DNA of 10,125 bases from Candidatus Methylomirabilota bacterium (GTDB lineage Bacteria > Methylomirabilota > Methylomirabilia > Methylomirabilales > Methylomirabilaceae). The DNA is taken from positions 1 through 10,125 of the forward strand of contig JAGWRQ010000066.1 of the NCBI GenBank assembly GCA_028869615.1. The letters run 5' to 3'. Positions 1 through 4,719 of this stretch are shown here, piece by piece. The notes under the pieces are model-generated. The model searched no databases, was not told the origin of the DNA, and was given only the letters and a program-made list of their open reading frames with translations. A program made the translations under genes and the position numbers. Numbering within the stretch: the first letter of the stretch is position 1; the number at the start of each line of letters is the position of its first letter.

Positions 1-506
1 CCACTACGGTTCGGGAATTTGTCATACTGGGGCTCGTGGGCACTCGACTCGGCACAAAAAAAGAGGAAATGGAGCGCCTCGAGTGGGCGCTCTACAAGGT
101 CGGTCTGGAGGGGATGGCGCGACGCAACTACTGGTCCCTTTCGGGCGGACAACAACAACGGGCGCTGGTGGCTCGAGCCCTCGTGCGACGACCCGACCTG
201 CTGATCCTCGATGAACCGACCAATGGCCTTGACCTCTCGACGGAAGACGCGTTCCTGCGATTACTCGCCGGCCTGAACCGGGAGGAGCATCTGACCCTCT
301 TCTTCGTCACCCACGATATCGCCATCGCTGCCCGATATGCCACGCACCTAGCTCTCTTCCGTTCGGGCAGTGTCGAGTCCGGACCGCGTGAGCAACTGCT
401 CAACCGGGACGTCCTCGAACGGGTGTACGGGGTGGGCGTGGAGGTCACGCGCGATCCGTCGGGCACTGTCGCAGTCCAGGTCTACCTTCCGGGAGAACAT
501 CCGTGA
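1..506 (+). CDS. Metal-type ABC transporter ATP-binding protein (5' partial)
   Basis: This is the ATPase subunit of a metal ABC importer, which hydrolyses ATP on the cytoplasmic face to drive uptake through the permease encoded next. The first complete codon is at position 3 and the frame is open to the window edge, so the gene is cut: 167 residues are visible, against about 250 for the family. The Walker A end is therefore missing. Visible motifs are a family-typical VREFVILGLVGTR stretch near the start, the ABC signature LSGGQQQR (about residues 46-53), Walker B LLILDEPTNGLD and the H-loop in FFVTHD. The stop TGA at 504-506 overlaps the GTG start of the permease (GTGA), so the two are translationally coupled. 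The ABC-3 permease partner points to zinc, manganese or iron as substrate (family knowledge). No periplasmic binding protein is visible; it may lie upstream. The exact metal cannot be read from the sequence. Confidence 0.93.
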   Translation, partial: TTVREFVILGLVGTRLGTKKEEMERLEWALYKVGLEGMARRNYWSLSGGQQQRALVARALVRRPDLLILDEPTNGLDLSTEDAFLRLLAGLNREEHLTLFFVTHDIAIAARYATHLALFRSGSVESGPREQLLNRDVLERVYGVGVEVTRDPSGTVAVQVYLPGEHP

Positions 507-1369
507 TTGGGGAGTTCCTCTCATCATGGCCTCTGTTTCAGAACACGTATCTCGTCGGTTGGTCGATCGCCCTGTTGCTTTCGTTGGTGGGGGTGCTGGC
601 GGTGGCCCGCGACCAGATCTTCGTCGGCGCGGCCATGTCGCAGGCCTCAACGCTCGGTATCGCCTTGGCGATGTGGATCGGGGCATGGATCGCTCCCGCC
701 ACGCTCCCCTGGTTTCACTCGGACGAATTCCTGTCCGCCATGGCCGTAGCGTTCTCCCTGGTCGCCGCGCTCATCACAGGGGGCTGGGCGGAAGCGGATC
801 GGGAAAGCCACGAGGCGATCACGGGTTGGGTATTTCTGCTGTCGGCCAGCCTCTCTATTCTCATCGTCTCCCGCAGCCCGCACGGTCTGGAGGAGATTCA
901 CCGGCTGCTCTCCTCGAGCATCATCGGCGCGACCCGCGCGGACGTCTGGGGCTTCAGCGCGCTCGCCGCCATGACCGCTCTTTTCCTCGCGGCCACCCAT
1001 CGGCGCACCCTGCTCTTCCTCATGGACCCCGCTATGGCGGCCGCGGTAGGGATGCATACCAGCCGGTGGGCCGCGATCATCTCCACGTTACTTGGTCTCG
1101 CCGTAGGGTTATCCATCCGATCCGCCGGGATGTTGTATACGTTTGGGTGCCTGGTACTCCCCGCCCTCGTCGCGAAGAACGTCTGCCGAGAGGTTGGCCC
1201 GATGTTCCTGGTGGCCCCTGTTGTTGCCGTCCTGACGGGCGCGATCGCGTTCGTGCTCGCGAACCATTACGATTATCCCCCGGCGCAAATGACGGTTGCG
1301 CTGCTGAGCCTGCTGCTCACAATCGCGTGGCTCTTCCGACGGCTGCGTCAGGTAAACGGGATGTTCTGA
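503..1369 (+). CDS. Metal ABC transporter permease (ABC-3/ZnuB-MntB family)
   Basis: This is the integral-membrane channel subunit of a zinc/manganese/iron ABC importer, 288 residues, a normal length for the ABC-3 family. About eight hydrophobic segments are visible, roughly at residues 12-35, 43-67, 78-94, 105-125, 150-167, 185-216, 231-250 and 259-277. The stretch GVLAVARDQIFVGAAMSQAS near residue 35 is the conserved family region (usual form: 'R..FvG.ai.h'). The GTG start at 503 is chosen because GGGAG at 491-495 sits 7 bases upstream, the start overlaps the ATPase stop, and the next in-frame residues (IGEFLSSWPLFQN) match the usual short N-terminus before the first helix. The ATPase and permease evidently form one operon. 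No clear intrinsic terminator follows. The metal specificity is not determinable, and no histidine-rich loop is visible. Confidence 0.93.
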   Translation: MIGEFLSSWPLFQNTYLVGWSIALLLSLVGVLAVARDQIFVGAAMSQASTLGIALAMWIGAWIAPATLPWFHSDEFLSAMAVAFSLVAALITGGWAEADRESHEAITGWVFLLSASLSILIVSRSPHGLEEIHRLLSSSIIGATRADVWGFSALAAMTALFLAATHRRTLLFLMDPAMAAAVGMHTSRWAAIISTLLGLAVGLSIRSAGMLYTFGCLVLPALVAKNVCREVGPMFLVAPVVAVLTGAIAFVLANHYDYPPAQMTVALLSLLLTIAWLFRRLRQVNGMF

Positions 1370-1407
1370 GCGCGATTACAAAATCGTTGTTCGCCCAGGG
1401 AGAACTT

Positions 1408-1424
1408 TAGACTACAATAGTCTA
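1408..1424. promoter_or_regulatory. 17-bp perfect palindrome with Rrf2/IscR-like core and a -10-like hexamer
   Basis: Two perfect 7-base arms, TAGACTA and TAGTCTA, flank CAA. The GACT-N5-AGTC spacing equals the core of type 1 sites bound by Rrf2-family regulators such as IscR (family knowledge); the outer positions of the IscR consensus are not well matched. The hexamer TACAAT at 1413-1418, inside the palindrome, could be a -10 element, so a bound repressor would block it. No good -35 at normal spacing is seen: TTGTTC at 1387-1392 is 20 bases away. The site lies about 225 bases before the peroxiredoxin start, with a repeat element in between. Its role as an operator is inference. Confidence 0.35.
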
Positions 1425-1454
1425 TAGGTCCCGTCGTACGTCGCAACAATGGAA

Positions 1455-1516
1455 GTCATTACCGCGAAAGCGGGAATCCAGAAAGGCACTGGATTCCGGG
1501 TCAAGCCCGGAATGAC
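1455..1516. repeat. 62-bp palindromic dispersed repeat (REP/MITE-like)
   Basis: Ends are perfect 6-base inverted repeats, GTCATT (1455-1460) and AATGAC (1511-1516). A central 9-base pair GGAATCCAG (1473-1481) and CTGGATTCC (1489-1497) surrounds a 7-base loop. Each arm holds its own hairpin: CCGC-GAAA-GCGG at 1462-1473 and TTCCGGG-TCAAG-CCCGGAA at 1494-1512. The element can therefore fold as one long hairpin or as two short ones. The core (CGGGAATCCAG and relatives) resembles dispersed intergenic repeats known from many bacterial genomes, and also recalls the neisserial dRS3 type; this is recollection, not a search. No reading frame in it is credible: the minus-strand translation gives the familiar spurious VIPGLTRNPVPFWIPAFA-type peptide. 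Confidence 0.8.
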
Positions 1517-1583
1517 AAACTGCCTGAGACGTATGTCGCCATGTATAGAACCAGCATCTCTGAGTGTACGACAGTTGGGCTGA

Positions 1584-1612
1584 TTGGAACGAGAAGCGCA
1601 AGGCTCGATACT
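1584..1612 (+). promoter_or_regulatory. Candidate sigma-70 promoter for the peroxiredoxin gene
   Basis: A -35-like TTGGAA (1584-1589) and a -10-like GATACT (1607-1612) are separated by 17 bases; each matches four of six consensus positions. The start of transcription would fall near 1619, about 30 bases before the ATG at 1649. It lies downstream of the palindromic repeat, so it would keep the repeat out of the transcript. Such matches occur by chance, hence the low confidence. Confidence 0.35.
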
Positions 1613-1648
1613 GACAACTCCATCAACCAAGCATCAAAGGAGGTTACG

Positions 1649-2257
1649 ATGGTCAAGATCGGATCAAAGGCGCCGGATTTCACCGCCAATACTACCAAGG
1701 GTCCCATTACCCTCTCGCAGTTCCGCGGCAAGTGGGTCCTGCTCTTCGCCCACCCCGCCGACTTTACGCCGGTCTGTACGACGGAGTTCATCCAGTTCGC
1801 CAAGCGATACAAGGAGTTCAAAGACCTGAACTGCGAGGTAATCGGTCTGAGCGTAGACAGTATCTACTCACACATCGAGTGGCTCCGCCATATGGAGGAG
1901 AGCGCCAAGGTCAAGATCGATTTTCCAGTGGTCGCCGACCCCGAGAAGAAGGTGGCCAACGACTACGATCTGATCAACCCCGAGGTCGGCCTCACCGTCC
2001 GCGGCGTCTTCTTCATCGATCCCGAGGGGTTCGTCCGTTTCGCCATGTACTATCCGATCCCGTTCGGGCGAAACATCGACGAGATCTTACGGAGCCTGAA
2101 GGCGCTGCAAACCGTGGACAAGTACGGGGTCGCCTGCCCGGTCGACTGGCAGCCAGGCCAGGATGTGATCGTGCCGCCGCCGCAGACGATCGACGAGGCC
2201 GACAAGCGCGCCAAGGCGGGCGCCGATCGCTGGTACATAACGCGGAAAAAGCTCTAG
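1649..2257 (+). CDS. Peroxiredoxin (AhpC/TSA superfamily, Prx6/1-Cys-like)
   Basis: This is a cytoplasmic thiol peroxidase that reduces hydrogen peroxide, organic hydroperoxides or peroxynitrite. It has 202 residues. The start ATG at 1649 is decided by a strong ribosome site, AAAGGAGG at 1636-1643, 5 bases upstream; the in-frame extension to 1541 is not believed. The thioredoxin-like fold is clear: APDFTA near residue 8, then the peroxidatic motif PADFTPVCTTE with Cys43 (Pro36, Thr40 and Cys43 form the catalytic triplet, with Arg118 as the likely partner), and RGVFFIDPEG at 118-127. YYPIPFGRN at 134-142 followed by DEILRSLKALQ is typical of the Prx6 subfamily. The C-terminal VIVPPPQT is also family-typical. 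Cys163, in GVACPVDWQPG, sits where 2-Cys enzymes carry the resolving cysteine, so the mechanism may be 2-Cys. Cys62 is a third cysteine. No signal peptide is seen. The gene stands alone upstream, while the TusA-like and DoxX genes follow after a repeat-filled gap. Confidence 0.95.
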   Translation: MVKIGSKAPDFTANTTKGPITLSQFRGKWVLLFAHPADFTPVCTTEFIQFAKRYKEFKDLNCEVIGLSVDSIYSHIEWLRHMEESAKVKIDFPVVADPEKKVANDYDLINPEVGLTVRGVFFIDPEGFVRFAMYYPIPFGRNIDEILRSLKALQTVDKYGVACPVDWQPGQDVIVPPPQTIDEADKRAKAGADRWYITRKKL

Positions 2258-2264
2258 CGGCATT

Positions 2265-2342
2265 CCGTTCGTGGTGAGCTGGTCGAACCATGAACGGAAC
2301 CAGTCAAAATACCTCACCCTTCGACAGGCTCAGGGTGAACGG
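2265..2342. repeat. Inverted pair of a dispersed GAACGG / TTCGAC-AGGCTCA repeat
   Basis: Two related units lie head to head. Unit one (2265-2297) begins CCGTTC and ends GAACGG. Unit two (2314-2342) has a perfect 7-base stem, TCACCCT (2314-2320) and AGGGTGA (2332-2338), around an 11-base loop, and ends GAACGG. The reverse complement of unit one aligns with unit two over TTCGAC, the following AG-CTCA and GAACGG. The second unit matches a motif (CCCTTCGACAGGCTCAGGGTGA) that I recall as a common intergenic repeat in many GC-rich bacterial genomes. It may also act as a stem-loop after the peroxiredoxin gene, but it has no T-run and so is not a classic terminator. The rest of the 2258-2407 gap shows no convincing promoter. 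Confidence 0.72.
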
Positions 2343-2407
2343 TGAATGTAAAGAAGCAGTAGACCCGTTACGCTGGCTATTCCCCAATCATAGTCGAGGA
2401 CAGGCCG

Positions 2408-2665
2408 ATGCAGCGCATTGTGGTTCGCGCGCTTACGTGTAGCGCGGATATCATCACCTACTTGAAGGGTGCCCTCCGAATTCATGCCGAGGAGCTTCAG
2501 CCAGGCGAGCGGGTGGAATTCGCGTTTGACGCCGATCGATTCCCATTTGCGACCGCGATCTTCGAATCGCTGCTGGCCGGCGTCGACTTGCAACTCCTCT
2601 CAGCCCGCGAGGAGGATGGCATCCGAGTTCTTGAGGTCGAGAAGCGGCAGCGTGGAAGCTCATAG
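2408..2665 (+). CDS. Small TusA/SirA-like protein (degenerate CPxP motif), tentative family
   Basis: This is an 85-residue protein, about the length of TusA-family sulfur carriers. The start ATG at 2408 has GAGGA at 2396-2400, 7 bases upstream, and codon use resembles the neighbours. Read by eye, it follows the TusA pattern: a first strand (RIVVRAL), a cysteine at the expected place (Cys11 in ALTCSAD), a helix, then LQPGERVEFAFDAD, which corresponds to the 'l.pGe.l.i..Dd' step, a second helix (FPFATAIFESLLAGVD) and final strands LQLLSAREEDGIRVLEVEK. The usual CPxP is replaced by CSAD, so sulfur transfer in the standard way is not assured. TusA proteins carry persulfide sulfur on that cysteine in tRNA thiolation or sulfur oxidation (family knowledge). 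It lies 9 bases before the doxX-type gene, so the two are probably cotranscribed. The family call is my alignment by memory; hypothetical protein is the fallback. Confidence 0.72.
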   Translation: MQRIVVRALTCSADIITYLKGALRIHAEELQPGERVEFAFDADRFPFATAIFESLLAGVDLQLLSAREEDGIRVLEVEKRQRGSS

Positions 2666-2674
2666 GGAGCCTCG

Positions 2675-3157
2675 GTGACCAAACCGAAGAGCAACTGGCA
2701 GATAGAAACGAAGCTCTGGCAGGTTGCGATCTTGCGCATCTTTTTCGGCTACTACTTTTTCCAGGATGGTCTCGGGAAGTTGACCGGCGGTTTTACCGGT
2801 CCGGGCGCGCTAGAGAAGTGGCTTGCGGCCAAAGCCACCGGGGCGTTCAGCTGGTATAAGCCGTTCCTGACCGGCGTGGTCATTCCCTATCATCAGCTCT
2901 TTGCCGGGCTGATCACCTGGGGGATGATCCTGGCCGGCTTGGCACTTCTATTTGGGCTCTTGACGCGTCCGGCTGCGCTGGCAGGAATCTTCATGACGCT
3001 CAATTTCTATCTGGCCAAGGGAGGCGGGTCGCCGGCTACCACTTCGGACCAGGCGTTTATGGCCGGGCTGCTGGTGGTCTTCTTCACGCGGGCTGGCCGC
3101 TCGTTTGGACTCGATCGCTGGTTAGCCCGACTCCATCCAGAGTCCCCGCTCTGGTAG
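2675..3157 (+). CDS. DoxX family membrane protein
   Basis: This is a 160-residue inner-membrane protein of the DoxX/DoxD family. The GTG start at 2675 is preceded by AGGGAG at 2664-2669 with a 5-base gap, and no better start is in frame. Four hydrophobic segments are visible, at about residues 15-35, 66-87, 90-112 and 126-142. Family-typical stretches include ILRIFFGYYFFQDGLGKL near the first helix and RAGRSFGLDRWLA near the end. The protein contains no cysteine, so it cannot itself do thiol chemistry. DoxD/DoxX proteins form part of archaeal thiosulfate:quinone oxidoreductase, and in Mycobacterium tuberculosis DoxX belongs to a membrane complex with SodA and the sulfurtransferase SseA that counters oxidative stress (family knowledge). 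The neighbouring peroxiredoxin and TusA-like genes fit a redox or sulfur role, but the substrate here is unknown. The gene ends 34 bases before folC and probably continues into the same transcript. Confidence 0.88.
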   Translation: MTKPKSNWQIETKLWQVAILRIFFGYYFFQDGLGKLTGGFTGPGALEKWLAAKATGAFSWYKPFLTGVVIPYHQLFAGLITWGMILAGLALLFGLLTRPAALAGIFMTLNFYLAKGGGSPATTSDQAFMAGLLVVFFTRAGRSFGLDRWLARLHPESPLW

Positions 3158-3180
3158 GTCACCCAATGGGATCCTTCAGT

Positions 3181-3195
3181 ATGAGCGGCGCATGA
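3181..3195 (+). other. Four-codon mini-ORF overlapping the folC start
   Basis: ATG AGC GGC GCA TGA reads as Met-Ser-Gly-Ala and a stop; the TGA (3193-3195) overlaps the folC ATG (3192-3194) as ATGA. GGGA at 3168-3171 sits 9 bases before the mini-ORF start, while folC lacks a good site of its own. It could couple initiation at folC to ribosomes arriving just upstream. A chance occurrence is equally possible. Confidence 0.25.
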
Positions 3196-4496
3196 CCTAT
3201 TCCCAGGCGATTACCTATCTCTACGGACTCCAACGTTACGGCGTGAAGCTGGGTATCGAGAATATCCAGCGACTTCTTGGGGCAGTTGGCGATCCGCACC
3301 GTCAGTTTCCATCCGTCCTGATTGGCGGAACCAACGGCAAAGGGTCTACCGCCGCATTTCTCTCGTCAATCCTGGGGGCTGCCGGCTATCGGGTCGGGCT
3401 CTACACCTCCCCGCATCTGCTGGAGTTCACCGAACGGATCCAGGTGGACGGACAGGCCATCGCGGGGACCGATGTCGCCGCCCTCGTCGATGAACTCCGT
3501 GCTGTCATCGCTAATTTCTTCCCCGTTCCCTACAGGTCCCATCCCACCTTCTTCGAGGTCACGACCGCTCTTGCCTTCCTCCACTTCGTTCGCAGTAAGG
3601 TGGACTACGCGGTTGTGGAAGTCGGGATGGGAGGCCGGTTCGATGCAACCAATATTCTCGACGCCCAGGTGGCGGTCATCACCAATATCGCCTTGGAGCA
3701 CGAGGAGTATCTGGGAAAGACGCTGGGGGCGATCGCCGCAGAGAAGGCGGGGATCATCAAGGAGGCAACGCGTGTCGTCACTGCCGTCAATGCCTCTGAG
3801 GCCATGGCTGTCATCACCGACGTCTGTCGACAGCGGGGCGCGACCCTTGTCGATGTCCGGAGCACATACGACTGGCAGATTCACCGATCGGATCTCTCCG
3901 GTCAGCAATTCAGCGTCGGCGAAAAAGGGCGGCCCACCGAAACCCTCGACATCGGTCTGCTCGGCCGGCATCAGGTGATCAATGCGGTCGCTGCCCTTGC
4001 AGCGATTCGACTTCTTCGGACTGCCGGCGCGACCATTTCGGAAAATTCGATTCGCAAAGGGTTACGCCGAGCACAATGGCCTGGCCGTCTCCAGCTTTTT
4101 CCCGGCCGGCCTCTTATCATCCTGGATGGCGCACACAATCCGGCCGGCGCGATCGCGCTGCGGGCTTTTCTGGAGGAGCAACGGTTTGCCGGTCATCTGA
4201 CGCTGGTGTTCGGCGTGCTTCAGGATAAGAACTGGATCGCGATGCTGCAAGAGTTGGCGCCGTTGGCCAAGCGGGTCGTCCTCACGCGTCCGGAGAGCGA
4301 GCGCGCCGCCGATCCGCGCCACCTGCAGGAGGCCGAACGTTTCTGTCCAAAGCTTGAGATCGTGGAAGACGTGGCCGAGGCGATCGCACTGGCCGAGGCA
4401 GTCACCGATCCGGAGGATGCCGTTGTCGTCACCGGTTCACTCTTTGTCATCTCGGCCGCCCTGCGCGCGCTCAGGGCACAGGGAACACGAACGTGA
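3192..4496 (+). CDS. folC: Bifunctional folylpolyglutamate synthase/dihydrofolate synthase
   Basis: This cytoplasmic enzyme of the Mur-ligase superfamily adds glutamate to dihydropteroate and to folates, using ATP. It has 434 residues, normal for bacterial FolC. Motifs in order: an N-terminal YLYGLQRYGVKLGIENIQRLL (family 'L..l...g.k.gl.ri..ll'), the P-loop GGTNGKGST (residues 45-53), YTSPHL (71-76) and FTERIQVDG. FEVTTALAF and VVEVGMGGRFDATN follow, the latter a substrate- and metal-binding region. Next come TNIALEHEEYLG, the EKAGI lysine region, LGRHQVINAVAALAA, and LDGAHNPAG in the C-terminal domain. The start ATG at 3192 is the only one possible: in-frame codons upstream give none before the doxX-type stop. 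Its ribosome site is poor. A four-codon mini-ORF (3181-3195) ends in TGA overlapping the ATG, which could feed ribosomes to folC. No accD or folP neighbour is visible. Confidence 0.96.
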   Translation: MTYSQAITYLYGLQRYGVKLGIENIQRLLGAVGDPHRQFPSVLIGGTNGKGSTAAFLSSILGAAGYRVGLYTSPHLLEFTERIQVDGQAIAGTDVAALVDELRAVIANFFPVPYRSHPTFFEVTTALAFLHFVRSKVDYAVVEVGMGGRFDATNILDAQVAVITNIALEHEEYLGKTLGAIAAEKAGIIKEATRVVTAVNASEAMAVITDVCRQRGATLVDVRSTYDWQIHRSDLSGQQFSVGEKGRPTETLDIGLLGRHQVINAVAALAAIRLLRTAGATISENSIRKGLRRAQWPGRLQLFPGRPLIILDGAHNPAGAIALRAFLEEQRFAGHLTLVFGVLQDKNWIAMLQELAPLAKRVVLTRPESERAADPRHLQEAERFCPKLEIVEDVAEAIALAEAVTDPEDAVVVTGSLFVISAALRALRAQGTRT

Positions 4497-4511
4497 GACA
4501 CCATCCCGCCC

Positions 4512-4586
4512 TCATTGCGAGCGCAGCGAAGCAATCTCGCCGTTCTGCACCAAGATTGCCGCGCACCCTTCGGGTGCTCGCAATGA
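4512..4586. repeat. 75-bp palindromic dispersed repeat with 11-bp terminal inverted repeats
   Basis: The ends are a perfect 11-base inverted repeat, TCATTGCGAGC (4512-4522) and GCTCGCAATGA (4576-4586). An inner pair, GCAATCT (4531-4537) and AGATTGC (4553-4559), is also perfect. Between them in the right arm is a 6-base hairpin, GCACCC-TTC-GGGTGC (4563-4577). The layout and ends recall a widespread intergenic repeat (CATTGCGAGC...GCAATCTC...GCTCGCAATGA) seen in many environmental genomes; this is recollection. It begins 16 bases after the folC stop. It lacks a T-run, so it is not a classic terminator, although its stem could slow transcription or protect RNA ends. No transposase is nearby. Confidence 0.8.
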
Positions 4587-4629
4587 CAGATAAACGACCG
4601 GGCTGCGTCGTCAATCTCTATCCCTGAGT

Positions 4630-4649
4630 CTGCACCATCGATTGTGCAG
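4630..4649. promoter_or_regulatory. 20-bp near-perfect palindrome upstream of glmU (candidate operator)
   Basis: Arms CTGCAC (4630-4635) and GTGCAG (4644-4649) flank an ATCGAT-centred middle; nine of ten base pairs match, the only mismatch being 4636 against 4643. The palindrome is centred on CG, as in many LacI- or GntR-type operators, and it overlaps the -35-like TTGTGC of the candidate promoter. That position suits a repressor site for glmU-glmS. No regulator gene is visible in the window, so this is inference from sequence symmetry and position only. Confidence 0.35.
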
Positions 4650-4671
4650 CCATTGGCGCGTGTGGTAGCAT
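4642..4671 (+). promoter_or_regulatory. Candidate promoter for glmU-glmS
   Basis: The -35-like TTGTGC (4642-4647) is weak. The -10-like TAGCAT (4666-4671) is 18 bases downstream and is preceded by TGG, giving an extended -10 of the form TGnTAnnAT. Transcription would begin near 4678, leaving about 40 bases of leader before the ATG at 4720. The gap after folC and the repeat between them also argue for a new transcription unit. The match is modest. Confidence 0.35.
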
Positions 4672-4719
4672 CGTGATCAGGTGAGGTGTAATCGAGACAT
4701 GGTGAAAGGCCATCAGCGC

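Noticed and set aside
1373..1390. CGATT-ACAA-AATCG hairpin after the ABC permease as a terminator
   Set aside because: The stem has only five pairs, with three A/T pairs, and is followed by TTGTT rather than a T-run; too weak to call.
370..1410. Long plus-strand frame (346 residues) overlapping the ABC permease
   Set aside because: Its composition (Arg, Gly, Pro and His rich, no domain) is that of a shadow frame; the overlapping frame encodes a clear ABC-3 permease.
1412..1630. Minus-strand 72-residue reading frame over the first repeat
   Set aside because: Its core translates the palindromic repeat (VIPGLTRNPVPFWIPAFA type), a peptide often mis-annotated from dispersed repeats; it has no domain and no credible ribosome site.
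1541..1648. N-terminal 36-residue extension of the peroxiredoxin
   Set aside because: The ATG at 1649 has AAAGGAGG at ideal spacing and begins at the family's usual MVKIGSKAPDF; the extension has no similarity to the family.
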